64,000 bases of DNA from Nocardia vermiculata NBRC 100427. Its GTDB lineage: Bacteria; Actinomycetota; Actinomycetes; Mycobacteriales; Mycobacteriaceae. This document shows, piece by piece, positions 17,965-26,455 of this stretch. The DNA is taken from positions 62,001 to 126,000 of the forward strand of contig NZ_BDCA01000010.1 in NCBI RefSeq assembly GCF_001613265.1. Reading direction: 5' to 3'. The position numbers and the translations under genes are program-made. The notes beneath the pieces were generated by a model that was given only the letters and a program-made list of their open reading frames with translations, did not search any database and was not told the origin of the DNA. Position 1 is the stretch's first letter. Every line of letters begins with the position of its first letter.

Positions 17965-18072
17965 CAGCGGCGGGGCGCTCCACTCCAATGGACGCATTCG
18001 GTGCTCGCCTCCGCTCGGCGCAATGCCCGGGCTCGGGTGAGCCCGAGGCGGTCCGACTCCGATGGCGGTTTG

Positions 18073-18672
18073 TCAGGGACGGTGGAGTGCCTCGAAAGTG
18101 ATCGCGAGCGTGACCGGTGCGTCGAGAACCAGGGCGGTGCGGTGGACTTTGTGCGGCATGTATCGCAATCCGGACCAGTCGAGGCGATACTCCTCGATAC
18201 GGTCGATGGTTTCCCAGCTCTTGTCGAAGTGGACGATCAAATAGGTGGGTATTCCGGTGCGCGCGTACAGCTTGTGCTTCTCACCGGTGTCGGCGTCGAC
18301 AGTGCTCTTGGAGACGACTTCGACGATAAGTGCGATGTGGTCCCGGACGGTGTTGACGTCATACGGTTCGCAGTCACGCACGAAGATATCCGGGTAGCGG
18401 ACATTGAGCCGGTGGTCAGGTCGGCGATCGTCCGCGTCGGCGAATCGGACCGCGACATCGGACCCGACACGCAGGCACGGTCCCGCGGGATCGCGAGCAT
18501 CTTCCAGCGCTGCCCCCAGTCGACGCACGACTCGGCTGTGCGCCTCGCTCTGGGCCATCAGCCGCACCACGGCGCCGTCCACGATCTCGACGTCGCCGAA
18601 TGCGTCGGGCTCGGCAGCCAGGAATTCTTCACCGGTGATCCGGGGATTCGCGTCGGGATTGGATACCGTCAC
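18073..18672 (-). CDS. Uma2-family putative nuclease (DUF820)
   Basis: About 199 residues from a GTG at 18672 with GAGGAG seven bases ahead; the frame is open a further 16 codons upstream. The restriction-endonuclease-like core shows Asp in VRYPDIFV, then IALIVEVVSKST, then the ExK-type residues around GEKHKLYARTGIPTYLIVHF. Uma2 proteins are abundant in cyanobacteria and actinobacteria, and their biological role is unknown. No mobile-element genes are close by. The reading frame is intact with all presumed catalytic positions. Confidence 0.85.
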   Translation of the reverse strand: MTVSNPDANPRITGEEFLAAEPDAFGDVEIVDGAVVRLMAQSEAHSRVVRRLGAALEDARDPAGPCLRVGSDVAVRFADADDRRPDHRLNVRYPDIFVRDCEPYDVNTVRDHIALIVEVVSKSTVDADTGEKHKLYARTGIPTYLIVHFDKSWETIDRIEEYRLDWSGLRYMPHKVHRTALVLDAPVTLAITFEALHRP

Positions 18673-18973
18673 GGTCAACTCCTCGTGGTATTTCGTCTGC
18701 TCGAGCAGCTGCTCGACCACTGTAACCCAACCTGGCAGCGGGTCCTGGCACAGCGCGATCCATGTGTGGACCCGGCATCAGTACGGGCGGCGGCGCGCGA
18801 TCGTTATGGCGGACTGAGTTCTGTTGCTGCGAAGGCAGTTCGGTCGTCGTGTGATTACGCCGCAAACCCGCCACAGCGCTCCTCGGCAATACCCGGCTCT
18901 AGCACACTGCCAAGGCGATACCCCCGCCCTCCTGGCGCGATTCGGCCATGAGCGGACCCCGTAGTCTGAGCCG

Positions 18974-19738
18974 GTGGACATGGTAAAGACGGGATGGTCA
19001 CAACTGGCCGAGCAATGCCTCGTCGAGGAGGACGAGGCGATCCTCGCCCTGAACAAGCCGGCAGGCATCGCGGTGACCGGCGAACGCCACGACACCGATG
19101 TAGTGGAGCTGGCCGCCGCGGAGGGCGTCACCCTGTATCCGGTGCACCGCATCGACAAGGTCACGTCCGGGCTGGTCCTGTTCGCCAAGGAACTCTCCGC
19201 ACACGGCGACCTGACCCGGCAGTTCAACAAGCAGACCGCCGAGAAGCGCTACCTGGTCGTCACCACCGCCACCGACCTGCCCGACAGCGGCGTCATCGAG
19301 CTGCCCTTGAGTGTGGGCCGCAAGAACCGGGTGCGGATCGCCGCGCCGCGCGAAACCATTCACCGCGACGGCGACACCTGGACGGTCGCCGACAGCGATC
19401 TACTGGCCGGCAAGAACTACCCGTCCCGCACCGAATTCACCACCATCGGCCGCACCGAGAACCACACGGTCCTCATCGCCCGCCCGATCACCGGCCGCCG
19501 CCACCAGATCCGAGTACACCTCGCCTGGATCGGCTACCCCATCGCCGGCGACCCTCTGTTCGACAAATCCGGCACCTACGCCCGCACCCACCTGCACTCC
19601 TGGTCCCTCTCGGTCGATGCCCCCTGGCGCACCGACCCCCGCCTGGCCTTGACCGCCGCCCCGGACACCGACTTCTTCACCGGCCCGGCGGGGCCGATCA
19701 CCGAGGACCCGAATGCGCTGCTGAAGAGTTTTTCGTGA
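18974..19738 (+). CDS. RluA-type pseudouridine synthase
   Basis: 254 residues of the RsuA/RluA/TruC family. The catalytic Asp lies in VHRIDKVTSGLVLFAK (family motif HRLDxxTSG). Other conserved blocks are ILALNKPAGIAV, KRYLVVT and ARPITGRRHQIRVHLAWIGYPIAGDPLFD. There is no N-terminal S4 domain, so it is closest to the short TruC/RluA-like enzymes that modify uridines in rRNA or tRNA. Both GTG (18974) and ATG (18980) could start translation, and no strong ribosome-binding site decides. It is monocistronic. Confidence 0.92.
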   Translation: MDMVKTGWSQLAEQCLVEEDEAILALNKPAGIAVTGERHDTDVVELAAAEGVTLYPVHRIDKVTSGLVLFAKELSAHGDLTRQFNKQTAEKRYLVVTTATDLPDSGVIELPLSVGRKNRVRIAAPRETIHRDGDTWTVADSDLLAGKNYPSRTEFTTIGRTENHTVLIARPITGRRHQIRVHLAWIGYPIAGDPLFDKSGTYARTHLHSWSLSVDAPWRTDPRLALTAAPDTDFFTGPAGPITEDPNALLKSFS

Positions 19739-19981
19739 GCGATCCGCGCAGCCAACGGCGGAACGACCCGGTAACCCTCGGAGGCTTACGGGATCAAGTC
19801 GCTTACGACGAACGAGCCTTCGACGTCGACCCCATATCCAGCAAACGTTCTATGGGGAGATCTCGGACACTGCTGCTGGATAGTTCGCACGCACGTGGAC
19901 GCTCACAACTATCTGCCTAATCGACCGACTGCCTATCGCCCCGCGCTAGTATCCGGACGATGCCATCGGTCGCACCGGAAC

Positions 19982-20194
19982 CTATGCGGAGCCGAAGGCG
20001 CCGCTTTGCGCTGCCGCGACAAAGGAATCCCACTCCCCCGGGGCGAAGACCAGCGCCGGGCCGGCCGGGTTCTTCGAATCGCGGACTCCGACGCAATCAC
20101 CGGACAAGAACGCTACCTCTACGCATTCCTTGCCGCCGGTGCTCCGGGTGCTCTTGAACCAGTTCGCGCTGGTCAACTCAGTGTCCACGTTCAT
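19982..20194 (-). CDS. DUF397 protein, partner of XRE regulator
   Basis: 70 residues with the DUF397 signature: NWFKSTRSTGGKECVEVAF, VRDSKNPAGPALVFAPGEWDSFV. DUF397 proteins are small cytoplasmic partners of DUF5753-type XRE regulators in actinobacteria (BldB/WhiJ-like modules); some act as antagonists of the regulator. Its ATG at 20194 (AAGGGAG ahead) lies 17 bp inside the 3' end of the XRE gene, so the two are translationally coupled, the usual order regulator then DUF397. Confidence 0.9.
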   Translation of the reverse strand: MNVDTELTSANWFKSTRSTGGKECVEVAFLSGDCVGVRDSKNPAGPALVFAPGEWDSFVAAAQSGAFGSA

Positions 20195-21065
20195 ACTCCC
20201 TTGCCACCTGGCGCAGCAGCTTCCTGCTGGCCACATCATCCAGCGTCATGCGCTGGATACCGTCGTAGGCTCGATGGTAGCGGTCTACGGCCGCCTTCTT
20301 CTCGAGGTAAAGATCGCCGAGGAAGTTCTCCACGTAGACGACAGTGGGCTCCAACGGCCTGTCATTTTTGTCTTTGCCGAACTCGAGAATTACGAACGGC
20401 CCCACCGGATCTCCGAGCGGCAGCCCGGCAGAGAACGGCAGCGTTCGCACGGTGACGTTCGTCATGGTGCTGATATCGGCGAGGTGCCGAAGTTGCTTCG
20501 CCATGATCTCCGGACTGCCGACCACCCGGCGGATGGCAGTCTCGTGAATAACCGCTTCCAAGACGACGGGCCGCGTTTTCCTGGTAAGGATCGCTTGCCG
20601 ACGCGTCCGGAACCGGATGCGCCCATCGAGTTCGTCGTTCGTATCGTCGGGAAACACACTTCGAGTGAGAGTCCGCGCGTAGTCCGGGGTTTGAAGTAGA
20701 CCGGGCAAGACCACCGGTTGCACCGTCGTGAGCTTGTGGGCGGACGACTCCATGCCGACGTAGAGGTTGAATGTCTCCGGTATCAGATCGCCGTACTCAT
20801 GAAACCACGACTTCACGTGCGACTGCCGCGCCAAGCCGATAAGCGCTTCGCTGGTTTCACCAGGCACTGAGTACAGCTCACAGAGGTCCTTCACATCGCG
20901 CCAGCGGATCTTCTCGGCGTTGCCGGTCTCCAGACGTTGCAGTGTCGACTCACTCCACTGCATCAGATCGGCAGCCTGCACGATCGTCATGTTGCTGCCC
21001 TGCCGGTACTCCCTCAGGTACCGGCCGAGTTGGCGACGAGTGAGCGTGGAGCCTGTCTCAGTCAT
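20178..21065 (-). CDS. XRE-family regulator with DUF5753 domain
   Basis: 295 residues from the ATG at 21065 with AAGGAG ahead. Residues 8-65 are a Cro/C1 helix-turn-helix (LGRYLREYRQGSNMTIVQAADLMQWSESTLQRLETG). The rest matches the DUF5753 domain (WFHEYGDLIPETFNLYVGMESSAHKLTTVQPVVLPGLLQTPDYAR, then FGKD...PTVVYVENFLGDLYLEKKAAVDRY). WhiJ-like regulators of this kind pair with a DUF397 protein, here overlapping downstream, and often also with a small divergent gene. It influences development or secondary metabolism in Streptomyces; the role here is unknown. Confidence 0.92.
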   Translation of the reverse strand: MTETGSTLTRRQLGRYLREYRQGSNMTIVQAADLMQWSESTLQRLETGNAEKIRWRDVKDLCELYSVPGETSEALIGLARQSHVKSWFHEYGDLIPETFNLYVGMESSAHKLTTVQPVVLPGLLQTPDYARTLTRSVFPDDTNDELDGRIRFRTRRQAILTRKTRPVVLEAVIHETAIRRVVGSPEIMAKQLRHLADISTMTNVTVRTLPFSAGLPLGDPVGPFVILEFGKDKNDRPLEPTVVYVENFLGDLYLEKKAAVDRYHRAYDGIQRMTLDDVASRKLLRQVAREYERGH

Positions 21066-21314
21066 CAACAGCTCCTTCGCCGTGAATGTGCGCGACCTTC
21101 ACGGTGGAGGACGACAAAACCCTCGCAGAGCTCGGCCCTGCGGAAAGAGCAGACTTCCCCTGAAGATTCATGGTGAACATTGTGCCGCAACTTCGTTGAT
21201 GATGTGCTGGCTTCGCAGACAGTGGTGAAGCGAGGCCAGCCTCAGCTGGAAACGGCCAATTCTGCTCTGCATCAACATATTCCGGACGGCACAATTTCGC
21301 GAGGTAGGTGAGCT

Positions 21315-21623
21315 ATGCCCGAATTGCCACCAAGGAGAGCGGTCACTCTGCTCCACAGGGATCATGACCCGGCGATCTACGAAGCACTGATCGTGTCGCA
21401 CCGATTGGAAGTCGTGTACACCGTACGCACGGACGTTGCCGCAGTGTTGGCGGCGCTGATCGCCGTACAACATGCGTTGGAGCACCTCGCCGAGGTCGTG
21501 GTCATCCCACACCTCGGCGAACTCGAAGACGATACGCCGTGGTGGGTAATCACAGAGGCAGCCGTTTTGATCACCGGATCGCGTCAGTATCCCGTCGGGT
21601 ACGCAGCAAGTGAGGTGTGCTGA
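21315..21623 (+). CDS. Small protein of unknown function, divergent from the XRE-DUF397 pair
   Basis: 102 residues, soluble, no transmembrane segment. The middle of the protein (RTDVAAVLAALIAVQHALEHLAEVVVIPHLGEL) has an alternating beta-alpha pattern. It somewhat recalls the protein at 21912-22247, and both could be degenerate resolvase-fold (small Rossmann-like) domains, without a recognisable catalytic Ser. GAGGTAGGTGAG precedes the ATG. The gene is followed, three bases after its stop, by the small membrane gene, so the three genes from 21315 to 22247 look like one operon reading away from the XRE gene. Confidence 0.6.
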   Translation: MPELPPRRAVTLLHRDHDPAIYEALIVSHRLEVVYTVRTDVAAVLAALIAVQHALEHLAEVVVIPHLGELEDDTPWWVITEAAVLITGSRQYPVGYAASEVC

Positions 21624-21625
21624 CC

Positions 21626-21922
21626 ATGTTCACCGCTACAACCGCGTTGCTGATCGCCGTCTGCGGCATCGTCATCACCTTCGGCTGCTGGTGGCCACCC
21701 CGTGAACCGAAGCTGACTGTCGCGACGGTACAGCGACGGCTCGCGTTCGAGTCCTACTGCCGCAAGCTCGAGACGCGGTGGCCTGCACGGGTCGAAGCGG
21801 AGCTGGATCGTGAGTTGGTGTTGGCCCGGCTGCACGCGGTCATGCCGTCCGCACCTGCTGCGACACCTGGGACCACACGTGCCACATACGCCGCGAATCG
21901 GGCGGTGCGCCTTGAGTATTGA
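21626..21922 (+). CDS. Small single-pass membrane protein of unknown function
   Basis: About 98 residues from the ATG at 21626. Residues 4-23 form one transmembrane helix (TATTALLIAVCGIVITFGCWW), followed by a Pro-rich turn and a basic/acidic cytoplasmic helical tail (RRLAFESYCRKLETRW, AELDRELVLARLH). No family is recognised. It begins three bases after the preceding stop and its end overlaps the TTG start of the next gene, indicating a tight operon. Confidence 0.6.
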   Translation: MFTATTALLIAVCGIVITFGCWWPPREPKLTVATVQRRLAFESYCRKLETRWPARVEAELDRELVLARLHAVMPSAPAATPGTTRATYAANRAVRLEY

Positions 21923-22247
21923 TGCGATCGGGTTCCTGCGCCGCGACATCTCGGGCGTGCGGCAACAGTGGGATGAGACTCAGATCCGTTCGCTGGCAAG
22001 AAGGCTCGGGTACAACCTGCGGAAGATCATTACCTTTACCGCCGACGTGGACGATGTGGGGTTGCGGTTGCGGAATATCGCGGAGGCGCATCGGGTGGAT
22101 GCTGTCTTCGTTCCGGATGCCACACACTTCGACGGGGGCGTCGTTCCTTCGAAACTGGTGCGGGTCGCGGATGTGATCACCGTCGAACCGGTGTGCACGT
22201 ATGCCCGGCGGACGACCGGGTGGGCAACAGACGATCCGGGCAGGTGA
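21912..22247 (+). CDS. Resolvase-fold-like small protein lacking a recombinase signature
   Basis: About 111 residues, probably from the TTG at 21912, which lies inside the end of the preceding gene. The N-terminal part (AIGFLRRDISGVRQQWDETQIRSLARRLGYNL, then VDDVGLRLRNIAEAHRVDAVFVPDATHF) has the shape of a serine-recombinase N-terminal domain: strand, Arg-rich loop, helix, strand. However the usual YxRVS motif is absent (RRDIS instead) and there is no DNA-binding tail. It could be a domesticated, non-catalytic recombinase relative. The family assignment is tentative. Confidence 0.55.
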   Translation: MSIDAIGFLRRDISGVRQQWDETQIRSLARRLGYNLRKIITFTADVDDVGLRLRNIAEAHRVDAVFVPDATHFDGGVVPSKLVRVADVITVEPVCTYARRTTGWATDDPGR

Positions 22248-22465
22248 CCAGAGGTGCGAATCACGCTGGCTAGATCATTAAACCTATAGCTTTCCGATAT
22301 AAATGGTGGCGTTCGTCATGCAGACTGCACATCGGCATGGGCCTACGCTGGATTGGTGCCCGAGGGGCACGCCAGGCGACCGAGGCGAAGGGCCGGAGCC
22401 ACAGATTCGCGCAGGCCGCAGAAGGTACGGGCGCAACGGTGCGATCCCACGAGAAAGCGGACGCC

Positions 22466-23245
22466 ATGATGCTGTTGGCACAGGTCAGCGATACACATTT
22501 CGATTCGGACCCGCACAATGCCGAGCGGGTCGCCGCCGTCCTCGGCTATCTCGAGCGATTACCGCAGCGGCCGGACGCGATCGTGGTGACCGGCGACATC
22601 ACAGATCGCGGCAGCCTCGCCCAGTACGAGCAGGCTTGTAAGGGTCTGAGCACCGATATTCCGCTGCACATTCTCCCGGGTAACCACGACGACCGGGCCA
22701 ATTTCCGTCGCACCGTCCTGGAGCTGCCCGCGTCCGACGGTCCGATCAATCAGTCCTTCTCGCTCGGTTTGCTCACCGTCGCACTGCTGGACTCCACGAT
22801 TCCCGGAGAGGGTGCCGGCTCCCTCTGCGAACAGACCTATGCGTGGCTGGACGATCTGCTGGCCCGCACCCCGGCCGACGGGACCGTCCTGCTGGCGCTA
22901 CATCATCCGCCGCTGCCGATGTACTCGACCGTGGTCGATCCGATCCGGCTTCGTGACCCGCAGCGGCTGGAGGATCTGGTCGCCTCCGACGAACGGATCC
23001 TCGGCGTCCTGGCCGGGCATATGCACGCCATGGGCACCACCCTGTTCGGCGGCAAGCCACTGGTGGTGGCGCCGAGCGTCGCCTCGTCCATCGGGTGTGC
23101 CTGGGAAGTGGACACCCCCGGTGAGGTGCCGATCGACTACGCACCCGACCCGGCGATCGTGCTGCACGTGGTCGACGGATCGCGGCTCACCTCGATCGTG
23201 CGGCAGGTGCCGATGGGCGGCCGAATCCCGATCCAGCCGCGCTGA
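22466..23245 (+). CDS. Class III cyclic-nucleotide phosphodiesterase / calcineurin-like phosphoesterase (Rv0805/CpdA-like)
   Basis: 259 residues from the ATG at 22466. The dinuclear-metal motifs are complete: Asp9-x-His11 (QVSDTHF), Gly-Asp44 (VVTGDITDRG), Asn73-His74 (LPGNHDD), HHPPLPM and the C-terminal GHMHAMG. The family includes E. coli CpdA and mycobacterial Rv0805, which hydrolyse 2',3'- and 3',5'-cyclic nucleotides, with 3',5'-cAMP the assumed substrate; related enzymes handle other phosphodiesters. Upstream in-frame start codons exist but have no better ribosome-binding site. The gene for the next transporter starts 48 bp downstream. Confidence 0.88.
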   Translation: MMLLAQVSDTHFDSDPHNAERVAAVLGYLERLPQRPDAIVVTGDITDRGSLAQYEQACKGLSTDIPLHILPGNHDDRANFRRTVLELPASDGPINQSFSLGLLTVALLDSTIPGEGAGSLCEQTYAWLDDLLARTPADGTVLLALHHPPLPMYSTVVDPIRLRDPQRLEDLVASDERILGVLAGHMHAMGTTLFGGKPLVVAPSVASSIGCAWEVDTPGEVPIDYAPDPAIVLHVVDGSRLTSIVRQVPMGGRIPIQPR

Positions 23246-23293
23246 TCCGGCATGGGCGGGGCCGTACCGCGCCGAGACTGGCAGACTTGAGCC

Positions 23294-25477
23294 GTGACAG
23301 CGCCACCACCACCCGGCGCCGAGCCGCGCATTGCCGACGGCCCGCTGCGACCCATCGAGCTCGCCACCGCCGCTGTCCTCGGCGGTGTGACGGTCGGCCT
23401 GGTAACCCTCGGTTCGGTGGTGCCCTACGCCGCCGCCCTCAATCTCGTCGCCGCCGTCCCGATGGGTCTGCTGTCACAGCGGTATCGGTTGCGAGCCCTG
23501 GTCGGTGCGACGGTCGCCGCCACCCTGGTCAGTTTCGTGGCCGGTGGCATCGTCCCCGCAGCCACGGTGGTGAGTGCGGCCACCATCGGCGGCATCGTCG
23601 GCACGGTCCGGCGCCGGCGCGGCGGACTGATCACCGTGCTGTTCGTCTCGACATTGGCCGGATTGTGCTGGGCCGGGTTCTCGGTGGGGATGCTGCTGTT
23701 GTTCTCCGCCTCGCGGCGGCTGGTCTTCGACAACGTCCACAACATCGCCCAGGGCATCGACCATCTGCTGTCCCGGCAGGCACGGCTCGAATCGGCCGGC
23801 GATGCGGTGGTTTCGGTCGTCGATGCCGTTCTGGACTGGTGGTGGCTCTACATCGGCACGGGCGTCCTGGCCGGTGTGGTCATGACCGCGGTGTTCTCCT
23901 GGTTCGTCCTCGGTTCGGTCCTGGACCGGCTGGAATGGCTTCCGGGCCGAGACCGGCTCGACGCCCCGGCCGACGGTAGGGCCGTCGCACCACTGCCGGT
24001 GCGGCTGCACGATGTGTGTTTCCGCTATCCCGGGGCCCGCAGCGATGCGCTCACCGATATCGACCTCACCGTGAACCTCGGTGAATTCGTCGCCGTGGTC
24101 GGCCACAACGGTTCCGGCAAATCGACACTGACCCGGCTGCTCGCCGGACGCCCACCGACCAGCGGCACCGTCGACCGTCCCGGTTCGGCCGGGCTCGGTC
24201 TGCTCGGCGGCACCGCACTGGTCCTGCAACGACCGGAAAGCCAGACCCTCGGCGTCCTGGTCGCCGACGATGTGGTGTGGGGGTTGCCCCCCGAGGCCGC
24301 CCACGCCGTGGATATCGAGGCGTTGCTGTGCGAGGTCGGGCTCAGTGGTCTGGGCGAGGCGGAAACCGCCACCCTGTCCGGCGGACAGCAGCAGCGGCTG
24401 GCGGTGGCCGCGGCACTGGCCCGAAACCCGGCGCTGCTGGTGGCCGACGAGGCCACCTCGATGATCGATCCGGACGGCCGCCGCGAGCTCGTCACCCTGC
24501 TGGCCGGGCTACCCGCGCGACACAACATGGGCGTCGTACTGGTGACCCACCACGAAGCCGACGCCGCAGCCGCGGACCGGGTGATCCATCTGTCCGGCGG
24601 CCGCCAGGTCGACCACCTGCCGAACTGGGCGCGCCCGGTGCGCAATCTGCGCCACGGCCCGGTCGGCGAACCGCTGCTGGAACTGCGCGATGTGCGCCAC
24701 ACCTACAACCGGTCCACGCCGTGGGCGGCCAAAGCGCTGCACGGGGTGGATCTCACCGTGCACCGGGGCGAGACGTTGCTGGTGGTCGGCGGCAACGGCT
24801 CGGGTAAATCGACCCTCGCGTGGATCATGGCCGGCTTGGTGGTCCCGACCTCCGGGAGCTGCATGCTGTGCGACCACACCGGGTCACGGCCCGTGCACAA
24901 GCGGATCGGCGCGGTCGAGCTGGCCTTCCAGCATTCCCGGTTGCAACTGCAGCGCCAGACCGTCGGCGCCGAGATCGAGGACTGGGGTGGGCACGGCACC
25001 GGCTCCGGTGCGGTCGGACGGGCGCTGGACGCGGTCGGACTGGACCGCACCATGACCTCCCGCTCGATCGAGGAGCTCTCCGGCGGACAGGCCAAGCGCG
25101 TGGTGCTGGCCGCGATCGTGGCCAGCCGCCCACAGCTGGTGGTGCTCGACGAACCGCTGGCCGGACTGGACCCACAAGGCCGCGCCGAGGTGGTGGAGCT
25201 GCTCGCACGGCTGCGCGATTCGGGCCAGACGCTGATCGTCATCTCGCACGATGTGGCCGATATGGAGAGCGTCTGCGACCGGACCGTGCACCTGCAATCC
25301 GGCCATATCCTGGAAACGATGCCCGCCACCGCGGCGCATTCGTTCGAGCCCGACCGCGCCCCCGGCACAGCCGAGTCCGCACCCCCAGACGAGCCGGCCG
25401 ACCATCGCCCCGGCCGGTTTCGGCATCGACGACACCATCGCCCCGGCGACGCCGACGCGATCGGAGGCGCGCGATGA
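23294..25477 (+). CDS. Fused ECF transporter: membrane S-like domain plus two ATPase domains
   Basis: 727 residues. Residues about 20-220 form six hydrophobic segments (GGVTVGLVTLGSVVPYAA and following), resembling an S-component or DUF2232-like membrane domain. Then come two ABC ATPases in tandem: Walker A GHNGSGKST, signature LSGGQQQRLA and Walker B LLVADEAT in the first; GGNGSGKST, LSGGQAKRVV and LVVLDEPLAG in the second. The tail is disordered, His/Pro/Arg-rich. It probably forms the energy module plus substrate-binding membrane unit of an ECF importer with the EcfT gene that overlaps it (ATGA). It looks like Rv2326c. Substrate, probably a vitamin or metal, is unknown. Confidence 0.88.
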   Translation: MTAPPPPGAEPRIADGPLRPIELATAAVLGGVTVGLVTLGSVVPYAAALNLVAAVPMGLLSQRYRLRALVGATVAATLVSFVAGGIVPAATVVSAATIGGIVGTVRRRRGGLITVLFVSTLAGLCWAGFSVGMLLLFSASRRLVFDNVHNIAQGIDHLLSRQARLESAGDAVVSVVDAVLDWWWLYIGTGVLAGVVMTAVFSWFVLGSVLDRLEWLPGRDRLDAPADGRAVAPLPVRLHDVCFRYPGARSDALTDIDLTVNLGEFVAVVGHNGSGKSTLTRLLAGRPPTSGTVDRPGSAGLGLLGGTALVLQRPESQTLGVLVADDVVWGLPPEAAHAVDIEALLCEVGLSGLGEAETATLSGGQQQRLAVAAALARNPALLVADEATSMIDPDGRRELVTLLAGLPARHNMGVVLVTHHEADAAAADRVIHLSGGRQVDHLPNWARPVRNLRHGPVGEPLLELRDVRHTYNRSTPWAAKALHGVDLTVHRGETLLVVGGNGSGKSTLAWIMAGLVVPTSGSCMLCDHTGSRPVHKRIGAVELAFQHSRLQLQRQTVGAEIEDWGGHGTGSGAVGRALDAVGLDRTMTSRSIEELSGGQAKRVVLAAIVASRPQLVVLDEPLAGLDPQGRAEVVELLARLRDSGQTLIVISHDVADMESVCDRTVHLQSGHILETMPATAAHSFEPDRAPGTAESAPPDEPADHRPGRFRHRRHHRPGDADAIGGAR

Positions 25478-26211
25478 GCACCGTGCTGCTGCGCGTCGTT
25501 CCCGTGGACAGCCCGATCCACCGGCTGTGGGCCGGGACGAAGATGATCGCGGCATTCCTGATCAGCCTGCTGCTGATGCTCCAGCCGGCTTGGCCGGTGC
25601 TCGGTGTCGTTGTCGCATTCCTGGTGGCGATCGCCCTGATCGCGCGACTGCCGCTGAGTACGCTGCCCCGGCTGCCCTGGTGGTTCTGGGGGTTGATCGT
25701 GCTGGGCGGGCTGATCACGGTCCCGACCGGCGGCACCGCAGTGCTGCGCTATATCCAGGTCACGCTGTTCGGGCTGATCCTGCTGACCACGTCGTTCCTG
25801 ATCACCTGGACCACACCGATGAGTGAGATCGCTCCGGCCCTCGCCAAACTGGGTGCGCCGTTGCGCAGGCTAGGAATACCGGTGGACGAATGGGCGGTCG
25901 TGGTGGCGCTGACGCTGCGCGGGCTGCCGCTGCTGATGGACGAGATCCGCATCCTGCGCGCCGCCCGCAAGCTGCGCCCCAAGAGCGGCGGTATCACGCA
26001 CGCGGATGCGAATCCGCTGGTCGACATCCTCACCGCCGCGATGGCCGTCGCCACCCGGCGTGCGGGTGAACTCGGCGAGGCCATTACCGCGCGCGGCGGC
26101 ACCGGTGAGCTCACCGCGCACCCTGCGCGCGCCCGCCGCGCGGATTTCGTCGCACTGGTCGTGGTGATCGTGGTGTGTAGCGGTGCCGGGATGCTGGGCG
26201 TGCTGTTGTAG
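25474..26211 (+). CDS. ECF transporter transmembrane component EcfT
   Basis: 245 residues with five to six transmembrane helices. The cytoplasmic coupling helices carry the two EcfT A-R-G-type motifs: RAARKLRPKSGG and AITARGGTGEL. EcfT couples the two ATPases to the S unit of energy-coupling-factor vitamin importers. Its ATG overlaps the ATPase stop (ATGA), so the two genes form one module. The pair matches the mycobacterial Rv2326c-Rv2325c arrangement as I remember it. There is no riboswitch-like leader seen upstream. Confidence 0.9.
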   Translation: MSTVLLRVVPVDSPIHRLWAGTKMIAAFLISLLLMLQPAWPVLGVVVAFLVAIALIARLPLSTLPRLPWWFWGLIVLGGLITVPTGGTAVLRYIQVTLFGLILLTTSFLITWTTPMSEIAPALAKLGAPLRRLGIPVDEWAVVVALTLRGLPLLMDEIRILRAARKLRPKSGGITHADANPLVDILTAAMAVATRRAGELGEAITARGGTGELTAHPARARRADFVALVVVIVVCSGAGMLGVLL

Positions 26212-26455
26212 CACGGAAAACTTCCACCCGGTAGCTAATCGACAGCAAAACTGGAGTAAAACCGGGCAAACATCATTATCCTTGCGAAAGACCAAGTCGG
26301 CGACGTTCATTCGGCACACACGATCACCCAGTGACGGTACGGTTACCCTCGTGAGTTTGCCGGACACGGCTCTACGCGCATCTGGGTGAGAAAGATACGT
26401 CGGGGGTATTGGTTTCGCGCGCGCCGATTTCGGCTGTCTGAGTGTTCTTTTCCTG

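Noticed and set aside
16048..17997. Long open frame on the minus strand opposite the acyl-CoA dehydrogenase
   Set aside because: Codon-shadow of a GC-rich gene on the other strand; composition is Arg/Gly/Val/His-rich with no family match, and the plus-strand gene has full FadE motifs.
19739..19981. Possible gene or tRNA between the pseudouridine synthase and DUF397 genes
   Set aside because: No cloverleaf, no ribosome-binding site and only weak chance frames.
21912..22247. An active serine recombinase or integrase
   Set aside because: The YxRVS catalytic motif and C-terminal DNA-binding domain are missing, and no att-like repeats or transposase were seen around it.
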